Positions 34,411-42,540 of a stretch of 64,000 nt of DNA are shown here, piece after piece. The stretch lies in the IMG/VR virus record IMGVR_UViG_3300030103_004672, positions 1 to 64,000 of that record; one strand, 5' to 3'. Numbering within the stretch: position 1 is the stretch's first letter; each line of letters starts with the position of its first letter. The notes below the pieces were generated by a model that was not told where the DNA came from, ran no database searches, and was given only the letters and a program-made list of their open reading frames with translations. The stretch comes from a virus. A program made the translations under genes and the position numbers.

Positions 34411-35298
34411 ATGCCACATAACAAACATACAGATAGTCTATCTAATCAAGATCTAAATCTAATGATGCCTAATCGTGAAGCATGGCTTGATTTAGCTGGA
34501 GATTGGGAAGATCCATTTGATGCTCCTACAATTATTGAACATGATGGCTTTAAAGTCGTTAGAGAAGATATGATGGGATTTGGATCAAAGTGTAGATTTG
34601 GAGACATCTTAGTACAAAAGGCAGCTTCAGATACTCTTGTATATGTACAGCCTCGATACGGATTTGCAGGTATATCGCTTGCATATCTTGCCAAAAAGTA
34701 CAATAAAAAATTAGTATTATTTAGTCCTAGCCAAAAACAAATATCAGATCACCAGGCAATATGTATAGAAAGAGGAGCTACAATGAAATTTAGAAGAATT
34801 GCAGCAATGCCAAATCTAAATAAAATAGCCGCAGATTGGGCTAAAGATAATGGTGCATTTTTCATTCCACTCGGATTAAGACATCCGTTAGTAACTGCAG
34901 CTGCCGTAAAAGTTGCATATGATTTAGCAGAGAACAATGGCTATCCAGAAGAAGTTTGGTCTGCAATATCAACAGGTGTGCTTCAACGATCTTTACAAAT
35001 AGCGTGGCCAGATTCTAAATTCAATGCAGTTGCAGTTGCTAGAAATATAAAAAGAGGTGAAAGGGGAAAGGCAAAGATGTGGTCACATCCAAAAGCATTT
35101 AACCAAAACGTGGATCAAAAATACTATCCTCCATTTCCTTCTGCGCTGAACTATGATGCAAAGGCTTGGGAATTTATGAAAAGAAATGGATCTCCTGGCG
35201 CTTGGTTTTGGAATGTTGGGGGTGATCCTAAACCTGAATTCGATGAAACAAAAGACAAAACTGATTCACAGAGGGAATGGGGAGAAATAAGAGATTAA
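34411..35298 (+). CDS. PLP-dependent enzyme-like protein (TrpB/ACC-deaminase fold candidate)
   Basis: The ATG at 34411 lies four bases after the previous stop and is preferred to an internal upstream start at 34369. The 295-residue protein contains MGFGSKCRFGD, whose Lys matches the PLP lysine context of the TrpB/desulfhydrase fold (compare GGNK-x-R), then YVQPRYGFAGISLAYLAKKY and LVLFSPSQKQISDHQ, resembling the open-face helix and strand of that fold. PLP enzymes occur in thymidine-hypermodification clusters of some phages. Activity here is inferred; the glycine-rich phosphate cup is not obvious. Confidence 0.5.
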   Translation: MPHNKHTDSLSNQDLNLMMPNREAWLDLAGDWEDPFDAPTIIEHDGFKVVREDMMGFGSKCRFGDILVQKAASDTLVYVQPRYGFAGISLAYLAKKYNKKLVLFSPSQKQISDHQAICIERGATMKFRRIAAMPNLNKIAADWAKDNGAFFIPLGLRHPLVTAAAVKVAYDLAENNGYPEEVWSAISTGVLQRSLQIAWPDSKFNAVAVARNIKRGERGKAKMWSHPKAFNQNVDQKYYPPFPSALNYDAKAWEFMKRNGSPGAWFWNVGGDPKPEFDETKDKTDSQREWGEIRD

Positions 35299-35339
35299 AC
35301 AATTAACAAAAAATTAGTAAAATAACTAAAAATAAAAAA

Positions 35340-36101
35340 ATGGCAAGTACAGTATCACTTAATAAAATTAACGGGTATGAATTTCAATCATACGTCAAAA
35401 AACTATTATCAATTGACAAATTTATTTTCATCAAAATAGGAAATGAAACCACAACTTCTTCAGTATACCTACCTGAACGAGATGCTGTTAAATTGGCAAA
35501 CATTCCTACTTCTGACCTATTTGATTTTGATCAAGAGCTTGATGGTGATATAAAAGTTAGTTTTTACAATGGATCTAAAGTAGTAGATGCAATTTCACAC
35601 TTTAAAGGTGAAGTAACTGGTGATGTTGTCTATGATAATATAGATGATGCTAATCTTGCAGCAGACTTTGTGATTCAAAATGACAAACTTAAAATTAATC
35701 TAGCTTGCGCAGATCCAAGTTTATCATTTATGGAAATGAACAAAGAGGAGATGTCGAGAGCATTTGGTGTTGAGAACAAGTTATTTGAGTTTGACCTTTT
35801 AACTGTTGATGCGGATAGAATTAAATCACTATTTAATCTAGAGAAGGAAGAAGATGTATTTTCTTTCTCAATTAGTGAACGAGGAGTTAATGTAGTTGGT
35901 GCAGCTTATGATGCAGTCATTGCTACTAAGTTTGCAGGAGATGTTCCTGTAGGCACTAAGGTCACTGCATATAAAAAGTATTTCAATTTGTTAGACAAAG
36001 AAAACTATAAAGTGATTGTTTGTGAAAACAAAATTGTATTTAAATCAATGGATACAGACACTCTACTCACAGTTGCTGTAGCTGTAGTAGATGAGGACTA
36101 A
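35340..36101 (+). CDS. 45: Sliding clamp gp45 (DNA polymerase processivity factor)
   Basis: The clamp encircles DNA, tethers the polymerase and activates late transcription. The 253-residue protein (T4 gp45 228) has two repeated alpha/beta halves with alternating acidic and hydrophobic strands (VYLPERDAV, LFDFDQELDGDIKVSF, LKINLACADPSL, then FEFDLLTVDADRI, VFSFSISERGV, YKVIVCENKIVF), the toroidal clamp pattern. A good terminator follows at 36152. It lies between the putative modification genes and the homing endonuclease. Confidence 0.75.
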   Translation: MASTVSLNKINGYEFQSYVKKLLSIDKFIFIKIGNETTTSSVYLPERDAVKLANIPTSDLFDFDQELDGDIKVSFYNGSKVVDAISHFKGEVTGDVVYDNIDDANLAADFVIQNDKLKINLACADPSLSFMEMNKEEMSRAFGVENKLFEFDLLTVDADRIKSLFNLEKEEDVFSFSISERGVNVVGAAYDAVIATKFAGDVPVGTKVTAYKKYFNLLDKENYKVIVCENKIVFKSMDTDTLLTVAVAVVDED

Positions 36102-36151
36102 GTTTCAATTTTGAATATACTTGTTATATTTAATTTGTATATGTTATCTGA

Positions 36152-36177
36152 ATGGCCTGCTTTGCGGGCCATTTTTA
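36152..36177 (+). terminator. Intrinsic terminator after the sliding-clamp gene
   Basis: ATGGCCTGC (36152-36160) pairs with GCGGGCCAT (36164-36172) through a 9-base-pair stem with one G-U wobble and a TTT loop, followed by five T residues. It ends transcription after gp45 and before the homing endonuclease. Confidence 0.8.
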
Positions 36178-36202
36178 TTAAATATAATGTATAGTGCGTT
36201 TT

Positions 36203-36213
36203 TGATATATAAA
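36203..36213 (+). promoter_or_regulatory. Late-type promoter element before the homing endonuclease
   Basis: TGATATATAAA, a full match to the repeated element, ends only two bases before the ATG at 36216. If it is the -10-like element, the transcript from here would start inside the gene, so either a downstream start is used or the element serves the second polymerase half. Confidence 0.4.
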
Positions 36214-36215
36214 GT

Positions 36216-37025
36216 ATGAATCACAAGAAAATACATGACTTAATAATCAAAAGGGCAAAAGAGAGAACTTTAGAAGGCTACTCCGAAAAACACCACATTA
36301 TACCAAAATGCCTAGGCGGAACTGATGATCAAGATAATCTAGTACATCTAACAGCAAGGGAGCATTTTATCATACACAAACTACTATGTGAGATCTACCC
36401 AAATGAATCAAAACTCCATTGGGCTGCATTTATGATGGCAACTGCACGAGGCAAACACATGGACAACCGAGATTACCGAATAGGCTCTAGAGAATATGAA
36501 AGGCTTAGAGAATCTTTAGAGATTAGTGACGAGACTAGGCGAAAATCAGGTATTGCAAACATTGGTAACAAGTATAGACTAGGAAAAAAACATTCTGACG
36601 AAAGCAAAAAAAAGATGAGCCAGGCAGCTATGGGAAATACAAATTCGAGAGGCTATAAACACACTGAAGAAGCAAGAAAAAATATGAGTAAGGCTGCGAA
36701 GGCAAGAGATCGTAAACCACACTCTGGGGAAACTAAGCAAAAAATGAGTGATGCCTGGAAATTAAAAAAGGAACAGGGCTACGAGTCACCGATGAAAGGT
36801 ATAAAGAGGCCTGAAGAAGTAAAGAAGAAAATATCTGCTTCTAAAACTGGTGTTAAGCGTGGCAAGTTCTCGCAAGAATGGCTTGATAACATGTCAAAAT
36901 CTCTAAAGGGAAAAGCGAAGGGCAAAATATGGATTAACAACGGTGTAAAGGGTAGCATGATACTCCCAGATGAGCCAATTCCAGAAGGCTGGACACGTGG
37001 CATGCTTAGAAGAAAACAAAATTGA
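36216..37025 (+). CDS. HNH homing endonuclease with NUMOD3 repeats
   Basis: The 269-residue protein has an N-terminal HNH core: YSEKHHIIPKCLGG (His26/His27), DNLVHLTAREHFIIHKLL with Asn41, His50 and His54. About five NUMOD3-type DNA-binding repeats follow, each with a K/R-H/R-S/T-x-E-x-x-K-K-M/I pattern (for example GKKHSDESKKKMSQAA and GIKRPEEVKKKISASK). The C-terminus WINNGVKGSMI then IPEGWTRGM is common in such phage endonucleases. It lies 21 bases before the second half of the split DNA polymerase, a typical position for a homing endonuclease that targets its neighbour. Confidence 0.88.
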   Translation: MNHKKIHDLIIKRAKERTLEGYSEKHHIIPKCLGGTDDQDNLVHLTAREHFIIHKLLCEIYPNESKLHWAAFMMATARGKHMDNRDYRIGSREYERLRESLEISDETRRKSGIANIGNKYRLGKKHSDESKKKMSQAAMGNTNSRGYKHTEEARKNMSKAAKARDRKPHSGETKQKMSDAWKLKKEQGYESPMKGIKRPEEVKKKISASKTGVKRGKFSQEWLDNMSKSLKGKAKGKIWINNGVKGSMILPDEPIPEGWTRGMLRRKQN

Positions 37026-37045
37026 TAATTTAGTTATAATATTCA

Positions 37046-38182
37046 ATGGATCGAAAATTAGAAAAAAAGTACGAAGAGTTAGCAGAGCTTAAAAAATTAG
37101 CAGGCGAGTATTATAACTACGAACAAGGAATCAAGCTCATGCTTAATTCGATCTACGGTGCATTTGGAAATCCATACTTTTATTTCTTCAATGTTGACAT
37201 AGCAGAAACTATCACACTTCAGGGTAAAGATGCTATTCTTTACACAGAAGAATTAGTAAACAAATACTTTAGAGAATTTTGGCATTTAGATACGGATGCA
37301 CACAATAAGATGGGTATCACCGTTACTGGAAAGATCAAGCAACCTGTAGGAATCTATATTGACACTGATTCAATTTACATGAAATTTGAAGAAGTTATCA
37401 AAAACTCAGACTGGGAAGGTGATTCTAAAACTTTTATACTTAATTTATACAAGCATAGATTAGGAGAATACATTGAACGCATTCTACAAAAATATGCTGA
37501 TGACAACAACGCCGAAAACTTCTTAAGCTTCGAACTAGAAAGCATTGCAAAGAATGCTATCTGGTTAGCTAAAAAGAAATACATGCAAAATATAGTTTGG
37601 AAAGATCCTGACTTACATTATGATGATCTTACTAAGATCAGCGCTAAGGGATTTGAAATTATTCAATCATCTACTCCGATATTTGCAAGGCAGAAGTTAA
37701 AAGACTTATTAAAATACATCTTTTCTGTTGAAGAGCTTAGCATGAAGGATTTTGCAGGTCGTCTTAAAGAAATAAAGCGTGAGTTCAAGCTTGCAAACGT
37801 TGAAAATATAAGTTTTGCAAAAAAGGTAAACAATTATCAAAGGTATGTTCTAAACGACATAGATAGATTTGAGATTACTAAAGGATGCCCTATCGGTGTA
37901 AGAAGTGCAGGATATCATAATTACTTGCTAAATAATTCAAATGCAAAAATGAAATACAAACCGCTTGGTAATGGCGAAAAGTTAAAAATGTATTTTTCTA
38001 CAGATAGGCACTGTGATGTATTTGCATATGCACCTGGTGATTATCCTTATGAATTTGCACCTGAAATAGATTACGATGTGCAATTTGAGAAAACTATATT
38101 AGATCCAATAAATCGGGTTATTAAGGCGATGGGATTCAAGCCATTTGATCGTAACTTGATTTATGCAGTGTCTTTATTCTAA
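37046..38182 (+). CDS. 43: DNA polymerase gp43, C-terminal part (motifs B and C, thumb)
   Basis: This 378-residue product is the second half of the family B polymerase. It begins in a charged fingers helix (MDRKLEKKYEELAELKKLAG), then motif B KLMLNSIYGAFGN, motif C YIDTDSIYMKF with the catalytic Asp pair, a KKKYMQNI segment and the thumb. It ends NLIYAVSLF, a likely clamp-binding tail as in T4 gp43. The first half is 9.2 kb upstream. The break falls between the two fingers helices, where separate chains could still pack together. Confidence 0.9.
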   Translation: MDRKLEKKYEELAELKKLAGEYYNYEQGIKLMLNSIYGAFGNPYFYFFNVDIAETITLQGKDAILYTEELVNKYFREFWHLDTDAHNKMGITVTGKIKQPVGIYIDTDSIYMKFEEVIKNSDWEGDSKTFILNLYKHRLGEYIERILQKYADDNNAENFLSFELESIAKNAIWLAKKKYMQNIVWKDPDLHYDDLTKISAKGFEIIQSSTPIFARQKLKDLLKYIFSVEELSMKDFAGRLKEIKREFKLANVENISFAKKVNNYQRYVLNDIDRFEITKGCPIGVRSAGYHNYLLNNSNAKMKYKPLGNGEKLKMYFSTDRHCDVFAYAPGDYPYEFAPEIDYDVQFEKTILDPINRVIKAMGFKPFDRNLIYAVSLF

Positions 38183-38222
38183 ACATTTTGATCAATTGCC
38201 ATATAAAAAATAAACTTTTAAA

Positions 38223-39416
38223 ATGGCAACAAAAACATTCTCGTTTGATGATCTAAATAAGGAAATGAGTAAAATCTCTCAATATGGAGATACGCTTGAT
38301 AAGTCAACAATTTCATCAATTGATCATTTCATACCCACTGGTAATTTTCATCTAAACGCATGCCTTACAGGTTCACTATTTGGAGGGTTTCCAAATAATC
38401 GAGCAGTTGCTCTAGCAGGACCTTCTGGAACTGGTAAGACTTTTTTGGTTTTAAATGCGATCAAACAGGCTCAAGATTTAGGTTATTCAATCATATTCTA
38501 TGATTCAGAGAATGCTGTAGATAAGGAATTAGTAGAAAAGTTTAACATTGATACTTCAAAATTTAGATATGAGCCATGTAATACTGTTCAAGAGTTTAGA
38601 AAATCTGTAACTGCAGTTGCTGATAACCTTATTGAAATGAAAAATAAGGGATTTGAGTTACCTAAAGTTATGATCATATTAGATTCGGCAGGTAATTTAG
38701 CAACACAAAAAGAAATTGATGATGCTAAGTCCGGCAGTGACAAAGCTGACATGACACGTGCAAAACTACTGAAATCAACTTTCAGAATCCTAATGACAAA
38801 ACTTGGTATTTGTCAAATACCTTTCTTGTTTACAAACCACACTTATCAGACCCAAGACTTATTCTCTAAGACTGTTGGGGGCGGTGGAACTGGGCCTGAG
38901 TACGCAGCTTCTATTATTTTGTTCTTAGGAAAGGCAAAACTAAAAGAAGGTACTGAGCAAACTGGAATTGTTGTGACCGCAAAGCCGAACAAAAATAGAT
39001 TTGCCAAGCCACTTCCAATCAAATTCCACATCTCTTTTAATAAGGGCATGAATCCATATGTTGGCCTTGAAGAATATATTAGTTGGGATCTTTGCGGAAT
39101 AGAAAGGGGTAGATTTATAACAGAATCCCAGTTTAAAAAGTTAAATTCAACGCAGCAGGATGAATGCAGAAAGCATGAGTACGAAGATTCAGGAAAGACT
39201 AAGATTGTTTACTTCCAACCATCTCAAACCGCTAGAAAACTTTGTGTGAAACATCTTAATGACACCGTTGATCTTAATGAACTATTTACACCTAGAGTTA
39301 TTACTAGTGACGTGCTTCAGTCTATCGAGCCAATTATAAATGAGAAATTTTCTTATGGTACTGAAGATCTAAATGCAGCAGATCTGTCTATTATGTTAGA
39401 AGGAGACGATGTTTGA
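38223..39416 (+). CDS. uvsX: RecA-like recombinase UvsX
   Basis: UvsX forms filaments on single-stranded DNA and performs strand exchange to start recombination-dependent replication. The 397-residue protein (T4 UvsX 391) has Walker A GPSGTGKT at residues 66-73, Walker B VMIILDSAGNLA, and a LFTNHTYQTQ segment followed by GGGGTGPEYAASIILFL, typical of the RecA core. The end overlaps the next gene by eight bases. It is the first gene of the recombination/helicase block that runs to gp46. Confidence 0.92.
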   Translation: MATKTFSFDDLNKEMSKISQYGDTLDKSTISSIDHFIPTGNFHLNACLTGSLFGGFPNNRAVALAGPSGTGKTFLVLNAIKQAQDLGYSIIFYDSENAVDKELVEKFNIDTSKFRYEPCNTVQEFRKSVTAVADNLIEMKNKGFELPKVMIILDSAGNLATQKEIDDAKSGSDKADMTRAKLLKSTFRILMTKLGICQIPFLFTNHTYQTQDLFSKTVGGGGTGPEYAASIILFLGKAKLKEGTEQTGIVVTAKPNKNRFAKPLPIKFHISFNKGMNPYVGLEEYISWDLCGIERGRFITESQFKKLNSTQQDECRKHEYEDSGKTKIVYFQPSQTARKLCVKHLNDTVDLNELFTPRVITSDVLQSIEPIINEKFSYGTEDLNAADLSIMLEGDDV

Positions 39417-39708
39417 TAGACGAATCGATACAGGCAAGTTAAAAGTCAAATACGTTTTAGGCAATCACGCAGCGATGCCTAATTACCCTGATGGTGAGGA
39501 CATCATATTTGAAATTATACGAGAACTATGTTCAAAGCCTAACAAGAAAACTAAGTTTACTGATGTTTCAATTTCTAAAAAGTTTGGTATAAGTATTGAT
39601 GAAGTCAACAATAAACTTCTAAAATTTGTTCATGAGAATATAATAGAAATGGTTGGCAACACTCGTACTAAAATAACTTATGATTTTAAATCAAACCCAT
39701 ATTCTTAA
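39409..39708 (+). CDS. Small winged-helix-like protein between UvsX and helicase
   Basis: The 99-residue protein has a helix-turn-helix-like segment (DVSISKKFGISIDEVNNKLLKF) followed by short strands (IIEMVGNTRTKITYDF), a winged-helix outline. T4 places gene 40 between uvsX and 41, but I see no clear similarity to gp40. It might help load the helicase or bind DNA; the function is unknown. It overlaps the uvsX stop and precedes the helicase by two bases. Confidence 0.6.
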   Translation: MFDRRIDTGKLKVKYVLGNHAAMPNYPDGEDIIFEIIRELCSKPNKKTKFTDVSISKKFGISIDEVNNKLLKFVHENIIEMVGNTRTKITYDFKSNPYS

Positions 39709-39710
39709 TC

Positions 39711-40997
39711 ATGCGCAGTAGTATAGATCACGAAAAAATATTTTTTAATTACTTTTTAGAAAAGCCTACATATTTAAAGTCAGTTGGCAAAAACTTCTTT
39801 AAAAATCAAGATTTAGATTTTGTTGTAAATCTATGTAAAGACTTCTTTATTAAGTTTGGTGAAGCCCCTTCAAAGGATCAGGTAAAGGCTCTTGTCAAAG
39901 ACGTTGAGTCTGAGGTATCTGATGATATGATAGATTCTATATTTAATGTGTCTGTCAAGGAATACGATCACGAATGGCTTAAAAGAACTGCAGAGGCTTG
40001 GGTAAAATGGAACCATTTTGACAAGCAAATTGTAAGAACTATTGAATACATTAAGACTGTTGACGTTTCGCCTGAGAACGTAGAAGACGTCGTAGGTCGT
40101 GCCATAAACATGATTTCAACTGACGGTTCGTTGACATTTGATGCTGATGTAGGATTAGATTTCTTTAATCCTGAAGATCACATACAAAGAACAACTAAGA
40201 AATTAGAGACTGGCTGGAATTTTATAGATAACATCTCAGGAGGTGGTTACGATCCAAAGTCATTAATTGTATATGCAGGTGAACAGAACGTCGGTAAGTC
40301 TATTTGGTTGGCTAATGATGCAGCTAACTTTGTACGCATGGGCCATAATGTAGTTTTCGTTACTGCTGAAATGTCTGCTCAAAAAGTATTAAAGAGAATC
40401 GGATCGAATCTACTGAATGTGAAAATGATGGATTATGATCAGAAGTCTGTCAACAGAGACTTCATGAAGAGAAAGCTTGAAAAGGTATCTCGTGGTATTC
40501 TACCACCTGGTAAACTCTTTGTTAAGGAATTTCCAACATCACAAGGAACTGTACTAGATATTGAAGCGTATCTAAAAACTTTAGAAGAATCTCAAGATCA
40601 TAAGGTAAATGTTGTTATTGTTGACTATATAAATATATTAGCCAACTACCGAAATCCTAATACAGAGAATACTTACATGAAAATAAAGCAGATTGCTGAA
40701 GATTTACGTGCACTTGCAGTTAAAAGAGACATGTTAATTATTTCGGCGACTCAAATAAATCGTGGCGCCTGGGACTCGAGTGAAGTAAAGATGGAGAACA
40801 TTGCTGAATCAGCAGGTCTGGCGCATACTGTTGATGTTATGTACGCACTGATCCAGGATTCAATGATGCATGCAGGCAGAGAATATTGGCTTAAAGTTTT
40901 AAAAATAAGAGATGGCCAAGGCAAGGGAAGTAGATGTCGATTTAATATCGACTACGACTACATGAGACTTACAGAGACTGGTGATATAACACAATAG
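39711..40997 (+). CDS. 41: Replicative DNA helicase gp41
   Basis: This DnaB-type hexameric helicase unwinds the fork and works with the gp61 primase. The 428-residue protein (T4 gp41 475) has an N-terminal helical domain, Walker A GEQNVGKS at 190-197, FVTAEMSAQ, Walker B VVIVDYINIL, the ISATQINRGAW sensor and the C-terminal KIRDGQGKG arginine-finger region, all in RecA-fold order. It lies in the T4-like order uvsX, small gene, 41. Confidence 0.92.
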   Translation: MRSSIDHEKIFFNYFLEKPTYLKSVGKNFFKNQDLDFVVNLCKDFFIKFGEAPSKDQVKALVKDVESEVSDDMIDSIFNVSVKEYDHEWLKRTAEAWVKWNHFDKQIVRTIEYIKTVDVSPENVEDVVGRAINMISTDGSLTFDADVGLDFFNPEDHIQRTTKKLETGWNFIDNISGGGYDPKSLIVYAGEQNVGKSIWLANDAANFVRMGHNVVFVTAEMSAQKVLKRIGSNLLNVKMMDYDQKSVNRDFMKRKLEKVSRGILPPGKLFVKEFPTSQGTVLDIEAYLKTLEESQDHKVNVVIVDYINILANYRNPNTENTYMKIKQIAEDLRALAVKRDMLIISATQINRGAWDSSEVKMENIAESAGLAHTVDVMYALIQDSMMHAGREYWLKVLKIRDGQGKGSRCRFNIDYDYMRLTETGDITQ

Positions 40998-41002
40998 AAA
41001 TT

Positions 41003-41437
41003 ATGAATAGAGATAAAATATTTAACAATACTTACGGAGAGCAAGATCTAAGTGATTCTAAAATAGAATTTAAGGTTGCACCTAGTTACGAGACAGATCT
41101 AGATCCTGATGACCAGATGCACTACAACATATTGTTCAAAAAAATAGATGCTTTAATAGAGGACTCAGAATTCAGCCAGCTTAGTAAAGTCACACCTGAT
41201 GGTGTTGTTAAAAAGCTTAACAAAGTACAAATCAACAAAGTATTTCTATACGTTATCGAACATTTAGGTACTTCTTATTCAAGGATAGATCTATTTAGTG
41301 TGATTTCTGACTACTTTGATGTATTTCCAAATAAGTTTTATAATTCATTGTCTAACAAATTTAAAGATGAATTGATACTAGAGCTTGATAAGAAGTACGA
41401 TATTCTTAAGAAGAAAAAAATTAATAAACTCTTTTAA
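41003..41437 (+). CDS. Possible late-transcription co-activator (gp33-like candidate)
   Basis: The 144-residue protein is helical. The segment INKVFLYVIEHLGTSYSRID with downstream FKDELILELDKKYD resembles in pattern the T4 gp33 core (MVEEFGMSYLEA), and the C-terminus KKKINKLF ends hydrophobically, as gp33 does where it touches the sliding clamp. The similarity is weak and judged by eye; no other gene in the window is a better gp33 candidate. It lies between the helicase and gp47. Confidence 0.35.
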   Translation: MNRDKIFNNTYGEQDLSDSKIEFKVAPSYETDLDPDDQMHYNILFKKIDALIEDSEFSQLSKVTPDGVVKKLNKVQINKVFLYVIEHLGTSYSRIDLFSVISDYFDVFPNKFYNSLSNKFKDELILELDKKYDILKKKKINKLF

Positions 41438-42540
41438 TGAAAAGGGTTTGGATGATATCCGACACGCATCTCGGCTGTCGGTCTAACTCAGTCATGTGGC
41501 TGAATTTAATCGAGGACTACTTTTTTAATTTTTTTATACCTTTAGTTAAAAAGGAATATAAAAAAGGCGATGTACTATTCCATCTTGGTGATGTCTTCGA
41601 TAACAGGCAAAGCCTAAACTTAGCAGCACAAAACCTTGGTATAAGAGTTTTTGAAGAACTTGGTAAAATATTTCCCGAAGTGCATATTATCGTTGGGAAT
41701 CATGATATCATGAGAAAAAACTCAAATGATATTTCTTCGGTTGACTGTCTAAAATATATTCCGAATGTAAATGTGCATAAGGAGCCAAAAATTATTAGTC
41801 GTAACTCAAATGCAAACTGTGTGCTCATGCCATGGAGGCGTAACTCAGATCATGAAAAGGAAACTCTTGCTAAAATAGCTAAAAAGCTAAAAGGAGATAA
41901 AAAGTCATTCTTGTTCTGTCACTCAGAAACACAAGGCGTGCAGACAAGCCCTAGTAAAAGGCATTTACATGATGGCGGTAATTCAGTTGAAGTGTTTAAA
42001 GGATATCATAGAGTTTATTCTGGACATATCCACTATAGACAAGAAAAGAAAAACTTTACACTAGTTGGAAATCCTTATCACATGACAAGATCAGATAGGG
42101 ATAATACTAAAGGCATATACCTTTTAGATCTAGAGACAGGTGATCATACCTTTTTTGAAAACAAATATTCTCCAAAGTTCACTAGATATTATATGAATGA
42201 TTTATTTGAGAGAAGAATGGCTGACATCAAATCAGAAATAGAAAATAATTTCGTTGACATATTCGTTCCTTCAAACGCTCTAGGCAAATACAATATAAAC
42301 CAGTTTATGACCTACTTAGATGGTCACGCTAGAAAATTAGAGCCAAGAATTTATGATGAGGAAAATCCCATAGAATGCCAAGATGATAACATTTCAGATT
42401 TTAAAGGTGAATTAGACATATTTAAGATAGCTCAAGATTACGTTAATGGTCTGGATTATGACGAAGAACTAAAACAAAAGTTAGTGAATTCCATAAAAGA
42501 GTTATATTTAGAGACAACCACACCATCGTATGCGCATTAA
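41437..42540 (+). CDS. 47: Recombination endonuclease subunit gp47 (Mre11-like)
   Basis: With gp46 this subunit resects DNA ends for recombination and degrades host DNA. The 367-residue protein (T4 gp47 339) shows the metallophosphatase motifs SDTHLGCRSNS, LGDVFDNRQ, VGNHDI, FCHSE and SGHIHY in order. It overlaps the preceding stop by one base, and its stop overlaps the gp46 ATG by eleven bases, so the two are probably translationally coupled. Confidence 0.92.
   Translation: MKRVWMISDTHLGCRSNSVMWLNLIEDYFFNFFIPLVKKEYKKGDVLFHLGDVFDNRQSLNLAAQNLGIRVFEELGKIFPEVHIIVGNHDIMRKNSNDISSVDCLKYIPNVNVHKEPKIISRNSNANCVLMPWRRNSDHEKETLAKIAKKLKGDKKSFLFCHSETQGVQTSPSKRHLHDGGNSVEVFKGYHRVYSGHIHYRQEKKNFTLVGNPYHMTRSDRDNTKGIYLLDLETGDHTFFENKYSPKFTRYYMNDLFERRMADIKSEIENNFVDIFVPSNALGKYNINQFMTYLDGHARKLEPRIYDEENPIECQDDNISDFKGELDIFKIAQDYVNGLDYDEELKQKLVNSIKELYLETTTPSYAH

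Noticed and set aside
36110-36137. Bacteroidetes-type promoter (TTTG and TAATTTG-like boxes) after gp45
   Set aside because: The spacing is short (about 16 bases) and the element lies just before a strong terminator; a chance match in AT-rich DNA is likely.
27780-37080. Split intein joining the two polymerase halves
   Set aside because: The first half ends without intein motifs, and the second starts with Met-Asp and no Cys/Ser/Thr at a junction; the halves look like plain separate chains.
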